DNA from: Arthrobacter frigidicola
GTDB taxonomy: Bacteria > Actinomycetota > Actinomycetes > Actinomycetales > Micrococcaceae
Assembly: GCA_003602285.1 (NCBI GenBank)
Contig: QZVU01000001.1
Coordinates: 744,001 to 808,000, forward strand
Direction: 5' to 3'
Length of the DNA: 64,000 bases
This document shows positions 1-11,227 of this stretch, piece after piece. The position numbers and the translations under genes are program-made. Under the pieces are notes generated by a model. It saw only the letters and a program-made list of their open reading frames with translations. It did not search any database and was not told the DNA's origin. Position 1 is the first letter of the stretch, and each line of letters opens with the position of its first letter.

Positions 1-1797
1 TGAGGCGAAGACCGCTGTGGCGTCGACGGCGGCCACCGCGTCGGCAAGCGCCGCCGCGGTGAGGGTCCGCGGTGCTGTCACGTCCATGTCGGGGGTCACC
101 GACGCCACTCCGAGTGCAGGCCCGAGCAGGGCGAACGGCGCGAAGCCCGCGACCAGAGCACCACCGGGGTGGATGCCGAAGGTCTCGGCCACCGCGTCCC
201 GCATGGCGGAGAGCTGCCGGTGCGTGTACACGACACCCTTTGCAGGCCCGGTGGAACCGGAGGTGAAGAGGATGGCCGCGTCGGCGTCAGCGTTGGGATG
301 CGGCGGCGGCGGCGCGAGGAGGTCGGCCGGGGCGCCGGCGGGGGTGCGCAGCTCGGCCAGCGAGGTGTCGACGGCCAGCAGCCGCCGCCGGGCCGGGTCG
401 AGCTCCTCGACGCTGATCCGGCGTCCTGGCCAGCCGAAGATCCTGGCCGCGGCGAGGGCGCGCTCGATGCCGATGACGGCGTCCGGCGCGCTGCCGCGCA
501 CGGCGCGGGAGAGCCCGCGGGCACCGAGTCCCGCGTCGGCGACCACGATCACTGCGCCGATCCGCAGGCAGGCATAGATCAGGACGGTGAGGTCGACCCC
601 TGGCGGAACCATCAGGCTGATCCTGCTTCCGGCGCCCAGGCCGGAGCGGGCGAGCCCCGCGGCGACGGCGGCGATGTCGGCCTCCAGCCCGGCCCAGCTC
701 AGCGAGCGGCGCACACGCCCGGCGTCCATCTCGGCAATGGCCAGCGACGAACCGTCGGCGGCCGCGGCTTCGGTGAGGCGGGTCTCCAGGGGGGTGAAGG
801 CGCGGTCAGCGGCGTCGCCGGAACGCGAAACCCTGCCCGCGTCGGAAGTGGCCCCGGTGCCTCCGGTGCTGTCCGCCGCCACGTCCCGCCGGCGGAGCCA
901 GGAGAAGAGTGTCCCGGTGACGTCGGCGTCCTCCTGGACGAGGTGGCCGGCGTCCTCGAAGCGGTGGATGTCGGCGTGCGGCAGCCTGCGGGTGAGGTCC
1001 TCGAGGTAGGTCTCCGTGAAGACCGGATCGTGCGGACCCCACAGGAGCAGCGAGGGAACGTTCAAGGTGCGGATCCCCTCGGCGATCTCCGTCAGGGCCG
1101 GAAAGCTCGGGTGGGACCGGTCACGGGGAATGTCGGCGACGAAGTCGGCGATGCCCTTCCGTGATTCCACGGTGCGGTAGGGAGCGCGGAAGGCGTCCCG
1201 GACCTCAGGGGCGAGCTTTGGCCGGGCCAGGGCGTGGGTGATGTCGAGGAACGCCGTGGTCGTCTGCGTTCCGGTCCGGCGCACCGGGGGAAGCAGGGCC
1301 AGACGCAGGGGAGCGGGCAGGGGCCGGGACGGGTTCTGGTGCACCGCGGTGTTGGTCAGGACCACCCCGGCCAGGCGGGAGCGGTTGCGGTGGGCGAAGC
1401 CGAGGCTGACGACGCCGCCCCAGTCGTGCCCGACGGTGACCAGGGGGCCGCGCAGGTCGGCCGCGGCGGCGAAATCCTCGAGGTCGGTGACGCGGTCGGC
1501 AAGGCGCCGGAAGACTCCGGTCCGCTGGGAGAAGCCCATATTGAGCTGGTCAACGGCGACGACGCGCCAGCCGGCCTCCGTTCCGGCGGGCAGCAGCGTG
1601 CGCCAGAGGTAGGACCAGGTGGGATTGCCGTGGACGCACAGCAGGGTTCCGCGGACCTCGGTGCCGGACTCCCAGAGGGCGGCGGCGTTGTCAAGGTAGT
1701 GCCAGGTGCGGACGGTGCCGGGATTGTCGGCGGGAGCCGACGAGGGCACGTCGAGATACGTCGACCACGAGGGGTCAACGCCGGGGAGAGCTACCAC
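1..1797 (-). CDS. oleBC: OleBC fusion: alpha/beta hydrolase plus acyl-CoA/AMP ligase-like domain (C-terminus cut off by window edge)
   Basis: Long-chain olefin biosynthesis. OleB is a haloalkane-dehalogenase-like hydrolase and OleC an AMP-dependent ligase-like enzyme; with OleA and OleD they turn fatty acyl-CoA into olefins, OleC making a beta-lactone that OleB decarboxylates. The frame is open from GTG 1797 to base 1, giving 599 residues. The N-terminal half carries CVHGNPTWSYLW (about 54-65) and the nucleophile elbow GHDWGG with Asp125. From about residue 300 the sequence is ligase-like, with the P-loop FTSGSTGPAKG near 510. The GTG start overlaps the oleA stop by 7 bases (GTGGTAG), implying translational coupling. 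B-C fusion is typical of actinobacterial ole clusters. The ligase C-terminus and any oleD lie outside the window. Confidence 0.9.
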   Translation of the reverse strand, partial: MVALPGVDPSWSTYLDVPSSAPADNPGTVRTWHYLDNAAALWESGTEVRGTLLCVHGNPTWSYLWRTLLPAGTEAGWRVVAVDQLNMGFSQRTGVFRRLADRVTDLEDFAAAADLRGPLVTVGHDWGGVVSLGFAHRNRSRLAGVVLTNTAVHQNPSRPLPAPLRLALLPPVRRTGTQTTTAFLDITHALARPKLAPEVRDAFRAPYRTVESRKGIADFVADIPRDRSHPSFPALTEIAEGIRTLNVPSLLLWGPHDPVFTETYLEDLTRRLPHADIHRFEDAGHLVQEDADVTGTLFSWLRRRDVAADSTGGTGATSDAGRVSRSGDAADRAFTPLETRLTEAAAADGSSLAIAEMDAGRVRRSLSWAGLEADIAAVAAGLARSGLGAGSRISLMVPPGVDLTVLIYACLRIGAVIVVADAGLGARGLSRAVRGSAPDAVIGIERALAAARIFGWPGRRISVEELDPARRRLLAVDTSLAELRTPAGAPADLLAPPPPHPNADADAAILFTSGSTGPAKGVVYTHRQLSAMRDAVAETFGIHPGGALVAGFAPFALLGPALGVASVTPDMDVTAPRTLTAAALADAVAAVDATAVFAS

Positions 1798-2816
1798 GCA
1801 ATCTCCATCATTGAGGTATTGAGCCCTGAGCCCACACCGAGGCACAGCACCCGGTCCCCGGCGTTGAGGGACTGGCTTTCCTGCGCCAGGGTCATCGGCA
1901 GGGACGCGGGCCCCACGTTGCCCCAGCGGGGGAAGGTGATGGGCACCCGCTCACGCACAAGATTCACGGCCTTGATGATGGCGTTCGTGTAGGAGTTGGA
2001 GACCTGGTGGGTGACGTAGCGGTCCATCGAGTCCCACTTCCAGCCGTCCGTCTGCGCTTCGTGCCAGGCGTCAACCACCAGTTCGAGCCCGCCGTCGAGC
2101 AGCCCCTTGGTGTCGGTGTACATGCCGTCGACCCCGCCGACGCACAGTTCGTGGTGCTGGGTCCCGGCGCGGGAAACGCCGCCCAGGATGCGGTGGGAGC
2201 CCGGGTGCAGGTCGGCCGGGCCGATCACGGCCGCGGCTGCGCCGGAGCCGAGGGTCAGGGTGGCGAACTCGCTGAGGAAGTCCTCCCGCGTGGAGGTGGG
2301 CCGGTTCAGCCGGTTGAACGTCGCCTCCTGGGTGCCCTGGGCGTCCTCGCCGGCCACGATCAGGGCGTACTTGATCTGGCCCGAGTCGATCATGTTGGCG
2401 GCCAGGGTCATGCCGTTGACGAAGCCGAGGCAGGCGTTGGCGAGGTCGAAGTTCATCGCCGAGGAGGGAAGCCCGAGGGAGTGGTGGATCTTCACTGCGA
2501 CCGAGGGCTCAAGGTTCCGCCGGGTGACCGAGGTGTTGATGAGCAGCCCCACCTCGCCGGGTTCAATGCCCGCCTCCGCCATGGCCTTCGCGCCCGCCTC
2601 GATGGCGGCATCGTCGAAGGAGGTGCCCGGGGACCACCAGCGGCGTTCGGTGACGCCGGCTACCCGCTCGAGCAGTCTCTTGGAGAGCCGAAGGCGCTTG
2701 AGGCTCGGGGCCAGCCGCTCGTCGAATTCCGCGGAACTGACGACTACCGGCGCCTCCACGCTCGTGACGGCGAGCAGAGCCGTATTTTCATGTCGAAACG
2801 TCGCGTTACCGGTCAA
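1791..2816 (-). CDS. oleA: OleA, thiolase-superfamily enzyme condensing two acyl-CoAs head to head
   Basis: First enzyme of olefin formation: non-decarboxylative Claisen condensation of two fatty acyl-CoAs to a beta-keto acid. The 341-residue protein has the family's catalytic set: Cys129 in ANACLGF, His270 in VTHQVS, Asn300 in RWGNVG, and the base Glu103 in NLEPS, so it fits OleA better than FabH. TTG at 2816 is chosen because GGCAGG lies just upstream and the product MTGNATFRHENT starts where OleA proteins start. A longer in-frame ORF reaches 2960 but adds an unrelated Pro/Arg-rich stretch. It is followed by the overlapping oleBC and transcribed divergently from smc. Confidence 0.9.
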   Translation of the reverse strand: MTGNATFRHENTALLAVTSVEAPVVVSSAEFDERLAPSLKRLRLSKRLLERVAGVTERRWWSPGTSFDDAAIEAGAKAMAEAGIEPGEVGLLINTSVTRRNLEPSVAVKIHHSLGLPSSAMNFDLANACLGFVNGMTLAANMIDSGQIKYALIVAGEDAQGTQEATFNRLNRPTSTREDFLSEFATLTLGSGAAAAVIGPADLHPGSHRILGGVSRAGTQHHELCVGGVDGMYTDTKGLLDGGLELVVDAWHEAQTDGWKWDSMDRYVTHQVSNSYTNAIIKAVNLVRERVPITFPRWGNVGPASLPMTLAQESQSLNAGDRVLCLGVGSGLNTSMMEIAW

Positions 2817-3041
2817 ATTTCCTGCCTCGTCAACTGATGAACGCCCCGATCCAAGGGGAAAATACCACCTTGGAGGTCGTGCCGGGGCGCCTTGGGATGC
2901 TTCCGAACCTTTGGAAAGCCTACTTGGTATTCCTCCAAGTGGTTCCTTTTTTGTCCGCACACGGTCGCGGCGGATGCGCGGCGAACCGTGCTACACGCAG
3001 TAGATTGGGAAGACCCGCCCCCTTTGGAGAACCTGACCACT

Positions 3042-6000
3042 GTGCATTTGAAGAGTCTAACCGTGCGAGGCTTCAAGTCGTTCGCATCCGCGACGACGTT
3101 CGACTTCGAGCCGGGCGTCACGGCGGTCGTCGGACCCAACGGATCCGGCAAGTCGAATGTCGTGGACGCGCTGGCGTGGGTGATGGGCGAACAGGGCGCC
3201 AAAACCCTGCGCGGCGGCAAGATGGAGGACGTCATCTTCGCGGGCACGGCCGGCCGTCCGCCGCTGGGCCGGGCCCAGGTCACCCTCACCATCGACAACG
3301 CCGACGGCGCACTGCCGATCGAATATTCCGAGGTGACGATTTCCCGTACGCTTTTCCGCTCGGGCGGATCGGAGTACGCGATCAATGGCAGGAATTGCCG
3401 GTTACTTGACATTCAGGAACTTTTGTCGGATTCGGGCCTGGGGCGGGAAATGCACGTCATTGTCGGCCAGGGCCAGCTCGATAAGGTCCTCCACGCTACC
3501 CCCGAGGAACGCCGGGGCTTCATCGAGGAGGCAGCGGGCATCCTCAAGCACCGCCGCCGCCGCGAGAAGACCGTGCGGAAGCTCGAGTCGATGGAAGCGA
3601 ACCTCGCGCGCCTGACCGACCTGACGGCGGAGCTGCGCCGGCAGCTGACGCCGCTCGGCAAGCAGGCCGAAGTGGCCCGCCGGGCCCAGCAGGTGCAGTT
3701 CGAGGTCCGCGACGCACGGGCGCGGCTGCTCGCTGACGAACTGGTCCAGCTGCAGGAGGCACTCGCCCAGGAGGCTGCGCACGAAACGGCCGCCCGCCAG
3801 CGGCATGCCGAGGTCGAAGCCCTCCTCGAGGCGCAGCGGGAACGCCAGGGCGGACTCGAGCGGCTCGCCGCCGAGGCCGCACCGGCCCTGGCCCGGGCGC
3901 GGGATGACTGGTACCGGCTCACGGCCGTCGCCGAGCGGTACCGGTCGCTTCAGGCCCTCGCCGCCGAACGCTCCAAGCTGCTCGGCGTGCCGGCCGCCGC
4001 CCCCGACCGGGGCAGGGATCCCGACGAGCTCGACCGGCAGGCCCGCCGGCTTCGGGCGGAGGAGGAGGAGCTTAAGGCCCAGATCCGGGAGAACGCCGGG
4101 AGACTCGAATCGGCCATCGTCGGCCGGGCGGAAGCGGAGGAGGCCGCCGCGGCCGAGGAGAAGCGCCTGACCGCGCTGCTGCGTGCCGCAGCCGACCGCC
4201 GCGAAGGGGTGGCCCGCCTCGCCGGCCAGGTGGGAGCGGCACGGTCGCGGGTCGAATCGGTCGAGGCCGAACTGGGCCGCCTCGGCGGTTCCATCGCCGA
4301 GGCGCTGGCGCGGCAGGAAGCGGCCGAACGCGAGTTTGCCGCCCTCGAAGAGCAGGTGGCCGGCGCCGTTGACGGCGAGGAGGGCCTGGATGCAGCCTAC
4401 GAAGAGGCCCAGGCCGAGCTCGAACGGCTCGCCTCGATCACATCGGCCCTCGACGAAAGCGGCCGTGCCGCCGAACGCGAGCGGGACGCCCTCGCTGCTC
4501 GCCGCGGGGCGCAGCTGGAGGGCCTGCGGCAGCGGGACGGCTCTCAGGCGCTCCTGGCCTCCGGGATTCCCGGGGTTGGGGAGCCGCTCGCCGGACTGAT
4601 CCGGGTCGAACCGGGCTACGAAACCGCCGTCGCCGCGGCCCTCGCGGGCCTCACAGACGCCGTCGCCGTTGCCGACGCGGGAACCGCCGTGGCGGCGCTG
4701 CGCCGGATGAAGGAGGACGACGCCGGGCAGGTGGCCGTCGTTGTCGCCGGTCCTGCGGCTTCAGGTGGGAAGGCGGCACTGTCCTCCGGTTCCGAACTGA
4801 CGGACGCCGGCCCGGAGGCCGGCTCGACGGCCGGAGCGGAAGCCGCCCTGCCTGCCGGTGCGCGGTACGTCCTGGATCTCCTCTCCGCGGGCCCGGCCCT
4901 GCGGCACTCGCTCGCGGCGGTGCTGGTCGGGGTCGTCGTCGTCGAGGACCTCGATGCGGCACACGCGGCCGTGCAGCGCGAGCCGGGTCTGACCGCTGTC
5001 ACACGGGACGGCGACACCGTGTCGGCCTCCACGGCCCGGGGCGGTTCGCCCGGAGCTCCGAGCCTGCTAGAGATTCAGGCGGCCGTCGAGGAGACGACCC
5101 GGCGGCTGGAGCACGCGTCAGCCCAGGCGGAGGACATCACGCGCCGGCTGGCCGACGCGGCCGCGCAGAAACAGCGCGCGGCGGAACGCGCCGCCGCGGC
5201 GCTGGAGAAGCTCCACGAGTCCGACGCGCGCCTCTCGGCCGTCGAGGAGAAACTCGGTCAGCTCGGTTCCGCCGTACGCTCCGCCGGTGGGGAGGCCGAG
5301 CGTCTGAAGAAGCTCGCCCAAACCGCCGAGGGAACGCTCGGGCTCGAGCGGACCAAGCTCAAGGACGCCGAAGAGCGGCTCGCCGCGGTCCAGGAGCTGC
5401 CGGATGACCCGGACCCCTCGACCGAGGTGCGGGACCGGCTCTCGGCCGCCGCCGGAGCCGCACGCCAGGCCGAGATGGACGCCCGGCTCACGCTGAGGAG
5501 TGCCGAGGAGCAGCTCCACGCGCTCGCCAACCGGGCCGCCTCCCTCGAGCGCGCCGCAGCCAGCGAACGGCAGGCGCGCCTGCAGGCGGCCGAGCGGGCC
5601 CGTATCCGGCAGGCGCAGGCGGCCCGGGCCCGGGCCGTCGCTGCTGCGGCGGGCACGGTGCTCGAGTTCATCGCCGCTTCGATCGCCGCGGCGGAGCGGC
5701 TCCGGGCGGCCGCCGAGCGGCGTGCGGCGGACGCCGAGGCGCAGCTGGGCCAGGCCCGGGCGGCTCAGGAGGCGCTGGTGGCCGAACTGGCCCGCCTGAC
5801 CGACGCCCTGCACCGCGACGAACTGGTGCGGGCCGGCCAGCGCCTGCGCATCGAGGCGCTGGAGAACCGTTCGGTCGAAGAGCTCGGGCTCACCCCCGAA
5901 CATTTGACGGCCGAATACGGGCCGCACCTGCCCGTCCCTTCAGCCACGGCGCCGGAGGACAAGTGGGCCGAACTGCGGCTTCCGGTGGACGATGACGGCC

Positions 6001-6680
6001 GCGTTATCGCCGAGGGTGTGCCCTTCGTGCGGGCCGAGCAGGAGAAGCGGCTCCGGCGCGCCGAGCGTGACCTTGCCGCACTCGGGAAGGTCAACCCGCT
6101 CGCTCTCGAGGAGTTCGCCGCCCTCGAGGAACGCCATACCTTCCTCAGCACCCAGCTGGGGGACCTCAAGGCCACGCGCAAGGACCTCCTCGACATCATC
6201 CGCGAGGTCGACGAGCGGGTGGAGCAGGTCTTCACCGCCGCCTACCGCGACACCGCCGTCCAGTTCGAGCACGTCTTCGGGCGGCTCTTCCCCGGCGGTG
6301 AGGGAAGGCTGGTGCTGACCGACCCCGAGGACATGCTCGCCACCGGGATCGAGGTGGAGGCCCGGCCCGCCGGCAAGCGCATCAAGCGGCTCTCGCTGCT
6401 CTCCGGCGGTGAGCGCTCGCTGACCGCAGTTGCCCTGCTGGTGGCGATCTTCAAGGCCCGGCCCTCGCCGTTCTACGTGATGGACGAGGTGGAGGCCGCC
6501 CTTGACGACACGAACCTGGGCCGGCTGCTCTCCATCTTCGAGGAGCTCCGGGAGTCGAGCCAGCTGATCATCATCACCCACCAGAAGCGCACCATGGAGG
6601 TCGCCGACGCCCTCTACGGGGTGTCGATGCGCGGAGACGGCGTCTCGGCGGTGATCAGCCAGCGGCTGGTGGGCGCCTGA
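3042..6680 (+). CDS. smc: Chromosome segregation ATPase SMC
   Basis: Condensin-like SMC ATPase that organises and segregates the chromosome with ScpA/ScpB. With GTG 3042 it is 1212 residues, normal for the family. The N-terminal head has Walker A GPNGSGKS at 31-38. Two long coiled-coil arms (about 170-510 and 680-1000, rich in Ala, Glu, Arg) flank a hinge (around 510-650, beginning GIPGVGEPLAGL). The C-terminal head has the signature LSGGERSLTAVALL and Walker B YVMDEVEAALDD. The start follows homologues (MHLKSLTVRGFKSF) with GGAGA 12 bases upstream; an in-frame TTG at 3024 is an alternative. The stop lies 4 bases from that of the convergent MFS gene. Confidence 0.97.
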   Translation: MHLKSLTVRGFKSFASATTFDFEPGVTAVVGPNGSGKSNVVDALAWVMGEQGAKTLRGGKMEDVIFAGTAGRPPLGRAQVTLTIDNADGALPIEYSEVTISRTLFRSGGSEYAINGRNCRLLDIQELLSDSGLGREMHVIVGQGQLDKVLHATPEERRGFIEEAAGILKHRRRREKTVRKLESMEANLARLTDLTAELRRQLTPLGKQAEVARRAQQVQFEVRDARARLLADELVQLQEALAQEAAHETAARQRHAEVEALLEAQRERQGGLERLAAEAAPALARARDDWYRLTAVAERYRSLQALAAERSKLLGVPAAAPDRGRDPDELDRQARRLRAEEEELKAQIRENAGRLESAIVGRAEAEEAAAAEEKRLTALLRAAADRREGVARLAGQVGAARSRVESVEAELGRLGGSIAEALARQEAAEREFAALEEQVAGAVDGEEGLDAAYEEAQAELERLASITSALDESGRAAERERDALAARRGAQLEGLRQRDGSQALLASGIPGVGEPLAGLIRVEPGYETAVAAALAGLTDAVAVADAGTAVAALRRMKEDDAGQVAVVVAGPAASGGKAALSSGSELTDAGPEAGSTAGAEAALPAGARYVLDLLSAGPALRHSLAAVLVGVVVVEDLDAAHAAVQREPGLTAVTRDGDTVSASTARGGSPGAPSLLEIQAAVEETTRRLEHASAQAEDITRRLADAAAQKQRAAERAAAALEKLHESDARLSAVEEKLGQLGSAVRSAGGEAERLKKLAQTAEGTLGLERTKLKDAEERLAAVQELPDDPDPSTEVRDRLSAAAGAARQAEMDARLTLRSAEEQLHALANRAASLERAAASERQARLQAAERARIRQAQAARARAVAAAAGTVLEFIAASIAAAERLRAAAERRAADAEAQLGQARAAQEALVAELARLTDALHRDELVRAGQRLRIEALENRSVEELGLTPEHLTAEYGPHLPVPSATAPEDKWAELRLPVDDDGRVIAEGVPFVRAEQEKRLRRAERDLAALGKVNPLALEEFAALEERHTFLSTQLGDLKATRKDLLDIIREVDERVEQVFTAAYRDTAVQFEHVFGRLFPGGEGRLVLTDPEDMLATGIEVEARPAGKRIKRLSLLSGGERSLTAVALLVAIFKARPSPFYVMDEVEAALDDTNLGRLLSIFEELRESSQLIIITHQKRTMEVADALYGVSMRGDGVSAVISQRLVGA

Positions 6681-6684
6681 GCCG

Positions 6685-7971
6685 TCAGGCCGCCGTCGGC
6701 GGTGCGGCCGAGCCGCGGGCGGGCAGCGTCTCCCGGGAGCCGAGCCACAGCACGAAGGCCGCCGCGGTCAGTGCCCCGGTCACCACGAACGCCAGCGCGA
6801 AGGACCCGGAGGGGAGCTGGTCGATGATGATGCCGGCGAGGATGGGGCCGAAGATCGCTCCGGTGTCGCTGGCCATCTGGAAGACCGCAAGGACCTTCCC
6901 GCCGCTGCGCTCGCTGCCGACGACGTCGGCCACCACGGCCTGCTGGGCGGGGTTGAGGATGCCGGCCCCCACGCCGCCGATGACGCAGATGGCAAGGAAG
7001 ACCGGGACGTTTCCGGCGAACCCGAGGGCGGCCATGGCGAGGCCGTTGACGGCCAGGCCGATGAGGAGCATCGGGCGGCGCCCCCAGGTGTCGGCGAGGC
7101 GGCCGGACACCGTCAGGGCCAGGGCAGTCCCGCCGGCGAAGAACGCGAGCGAGATGCCCGCAATCCCGGGGCCGGCGTCCAGCACGACCGTAGCGAACAG
7201 CGGAACCAGGGCCAGCCGCACGCCGAAGGAGGACCAGCCGTTGGCGAAGCTCGACAGCAGCGACGCCCGGTACGCCGAGTCCTTGAGGGCTTCCCGCACC
7301 GTGAGCACCGACCGGGCGGCTCCGGCCCGCCGGTCCCCGAGTTGGGTGTCCTTGAGCTGGAAGAACACGACGGCGGAAGCGATCAGCAACGCCCCCGCAT
7401 AGACAAGGAAGGGAACGCGCAGCCCGAAGCCGGCCAGCAGCCCGCCGAGGATCGGGCCGCCGATGCTGCCGAGCAGGAAAGCCGACGCATAGGCGCTCGA
7501 GATCCGGCCCCGGATTCCGGCCGGCGCCAGGCGGACGATCAGGCCCAGCGCGGAGACGGTGAACATGGTCGAGCCGATGCCGCCGAGCCCGCGGAAGATC
7601 AGCAGCTGCCAGTAGTTTTCCGCGAAGGCGCACGCCGCCGTCGACAGCGCCACGATCAGCAGACCCGCCACGTACACCGGCCGCTCGCCGAGGCGCTCGA
7701 TCAGGCGTCCGCCGGCCGGGGCGAAGATGAGCCGGGTGAAGGCGAAGGCACTGACGATCACCGCGGCGGCGGTGACTCCCACGTCGAAGCTCTGCGCGAA
7801 CTGGGGGAGCACCGGGGCGACGAGCCCGAAGCCGATGGCGATGACGAACGCGGAGGCGATCAGCACCTTGATCTCGCGCGGAATCCGCTCCTGCTCCTTC
7901 CGGATGGGCCGGCCGGCCGGAGGGAAGGGGAGCAGCCTGCGGAGGCCGGGGCGCTGGGGATTTCGAACCAT
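6685..7971 (-). CDS. Major facilitator superfamily transporter (DHA1-type)
   Basis: Predicted 428-residue inner-membrane transporter of about 12 helices, with a basic cytoplasmic N-terminus (VRNPQRPGLRRLL...RKEQERIPR) before the first segment. MFS motif A-like loops are seen at GGRLIERLGERPVYV and SGRLADTWGRRPMLL after TM2 and TM8, as expected for a two-repeat fold, and a motif-C-like glycine-rich stretch (FLLGSIGGPILGGLLAG) occurs in TM5. This suggests a drug:H+ antiporter-like exporter, but the substrate cannot be read from sequence. It sits between smc and ftsY, where many actinobacteria have nothing, so it is probably an accessory insertion. ATG 7971 is preceded only by a weak GGAAG. Confidence 0.85.
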   Translation of the reverse strand: MVRNPQRPGLRRLLPFPPAGRPIRKEQERIPREIKVLIASAFVIAIGFGLVAPVLPQFAQSFDVGVTAAAVIVSAFAFTRLIFAPAGGRLIERLGERPVYVAGLLIVALSTAACAFAENYWQLLIFRGLGGIGSTMFTVSALGLIVRLAPAGIRGRISSAYASAFLLGSIGGPILGGLLAGFGLRVPFLVYAGALLIASAVVFFQLKDTQLGDRRAGAARSVLTVREALKDSAYRASLLSSFANGWSSFGVRLALVPLFATVVLDAGPGIAGISLAFFAGGTALALTVSGRLADTWGRRPMLLIGLAVNGLAMAALGFAGNVPVFLAICVIGGVGAGILNPAQQAVVADVVGSERSGGKVLAVFQMASDTGAIFGPILAGIIIDQLPSGSFALAFVVTGALTAAAFVLWLGSRETLPARGSAAPPTAA

Positions 7972-8034
7972 AGGAAGGAGTCTTCCACTGCAGGCGGCCG
8001 GATGCTCAATCGCCTCGTGTGAGAAGCTGGAAGC

Positions 8035-9231
8035 GTGAATGAGACTCTCCAGATCGTAATCTTTTTCGTGATCGCCATCGCAGTCGTCGGCTCCGCCGCC
8101 GTCCTGCTGCTCAAGGGGCGCCGCACGCCTCCCGGGGCCTACCCGACGATTCGGGATGTCGATGACAGGGGCGGTCTCGACGTTCACGGGGCGACCTCCG
8201 TTGACCTTGTCGACGGCGAACTGGCGACCACCCCCGGCGTCGTCGTCCCCGACGATCTCAGCGGCCTCGACGAGGCCTTCACCGAGCTGCCGACCACCGA
8301 GCGGCCGGAGCCGGTGCAGGGCAGGCTGGCCCGGCTGCGCGCCCGGCTGGTGCGCTCCAACACCGCCCTGGGCAAGGGCCTGCTGGCGCTGCTGTCGCGG
8401 GACAAGATCGACGAGGACGTCTGGGATGAGGTGGAGGAGACCCTCCTGCTGGCCGACCTCGGCACCGAGCCCACCACCGAACTGGTCGACGCGCTGCGCG
8501 CCCGTGTCAAGGTCTCGGGCAGCCGAAGCCCCGAAGAGGTCAAGGCGATGCTCCGCGAGGAACTCATCAAGCTCGTCGACCCCACCATGGACCGGTCGCT
8601 GGCGACCGAACGCCACCTCGACCGCCCGGCCATCGTCCTGGTCGTGGGCGTGAACGGTGTGGGCAAGACCACTACGGTGGGCAAGCTCGCCCGGGTGCTC
8701 GTCGCCGAGGACAAGGACGTGCTCCTTGGCGCGGCCGACACCTTCCGTGCCGCCGCCGCCGAGCAGCTCGCCACTTGGGGCCAGCGCGTCGGGGTGCCCA
8801 CTGTGAAGTCTGACATCGACGGCGCCGACCCCGCCTCGGTCGCCTTCGAGGCGGTCAAGGCCGGGATCGACCAGGAGGTCGACGTCGTGATGATCGACAC
8901 CGCCGGGCGCCTGCAGAACAAGGTCGGCCTGATGGACGAACTCGGGAAGGTCAAGCGGGTCATCGAGAAGCAGGGCACCGTCGATGAGGTGCTCCTCGTC
9001 CTTGACGCCACCACCGGTCAGAACGGGCTCAACCAGGCGAAGGTGTTCTCCGAGGTCGTCAACGTCACCGGCATCGTCCTCACCAAGCTCGACGGCACCG
9101 CCAAGGGCGGCATCGTCGTCGCCATCCAGCGCAGCCTCGGCGTGCCCGTGAAGCTGGTGGGCCTCGGCGAGGGCGCCGACGACCTGGCGCCCTTCGAGGC
9201 CGAAAGCTTCGTGGACGCCCTCCTTAACTAG
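8035..9231 (+). CDS. ftsY: FtsY, signal recognition particle receptor GTPase
   Basis: Receptor GTPase that docks SRP-ribosome complexes at the membrane. 398 residues, GTG start (MNETLQIV). An N-terminal transmembrane helix (about 5-25, IVIFFVIAIAVVGSAAVLLL) anchors it, an actinobacterial feature. A short acidic linker follows, then the NG domain: P-loop GVNGVGKTTTVGK near 205, DTFRAAA, G3 DTAGRLQNK, and TKLDGTAKGG with G4 TKLD. Its partner Ffh is encoded 3.6 kb downstream. Confidence 0.97.
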   Translation: MNETLQIVIFFVIAIAVVGSAAVLLLKGRRTPPGAYPTIRDVDDRGGLDVHGATSVDLVDGELATTPGVVVPDDLSGLDEAFTELPTTERPEPVQGRLARLRARLVRSNTALGKGLLALLSRDKIDEDVWDEVEETLLLADLGTEPTTELVDALRARVKVSGSRSPEEVKAMLREELIKLVDPTMDRSLATERHLDRPAIVLVVGVNGVGKTTTVGKLARVLVAEDKDVLLGAADTFRAAAAEQLATWGQRVGVPTVKSDIDGADPASVAFEAVKAGIDQEVDVVMIDTAGRLQNKVGLMDELGKVKRVIEKQGTVDEVLLVLDATTGQNGLNQAKVFSEVVNVTGIVLTKLDGTAKGGIVVAIQRSLGVPVKLVGLGEGADDLAPFEAESFVDALLN

Positions 9232-9301
9232 AGCCGCGCGGCGCCCCCGGATTCGGGGAGCCGCGGCCGGGCACAGGGCGGGATGGCCCGTGGTGCGGTG
9301 G

Positions 9302-9370
9302 GAAACACCACCGAAACACGGCCGTCACCGCCCTTTTACGTTGGCGCGGAACCAGTAACCTGCGCGAAAC
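9302..9370 (+). promoter_or_regulatory. GlnR-box-like motif series upstream of amtB-glnK
   Basis: The 219-base gap between ftsY and amtB holds GAAAC half-sites at 9302 and 9313 and GTCAC at 9324, all in 11-base phase, and a second pair GTAAC (9355) - 6 bases - GAAAC (9366). This fits the actinobacterial GlnR pattern gTnAc-n6-GaAAc used for nitrogen control of ammonium transporter operons. The two pairs are 2 bases out of phase with each other. The assignment is by pattern only. Confidence 0.4.
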
Positions 9371-9450
9371 CTAAACCCTCATGCCCGGAAACACCGGCAC
9401 GTCACTCTTGAGGAGCGGGAAGTGCCCGCCACCTCTGAGAGGACGTGAAA

Positions 9451-11093
<1,643 letters not shown>

Positions 11094-11153
11094 ACCTCCC
11101 GCCGCCAACGGGCCTCGATAGGTCCTACGGCACCGGATAAGTCAGCAAGCACC

Positions 11154-11189
11154 AAAAGGAGGCACCCCCGGCCGGGGGTGCCTCCTTTT
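11154..11189. terminator. Bidirectional intrinsic terminator between glnK and zwf
   Basis: A perfect 36-base palindrome with AAAA at the left end and TTTT at the right. Both convergent transcripts would end in a GC-rich hairpin followed by U residues. Confidence 0.85.
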
Positions 11190-11227
11190 GCCTGCGGCGG
11201 TCAGCCGGTCGGAGGGAGTCCCCGCCG

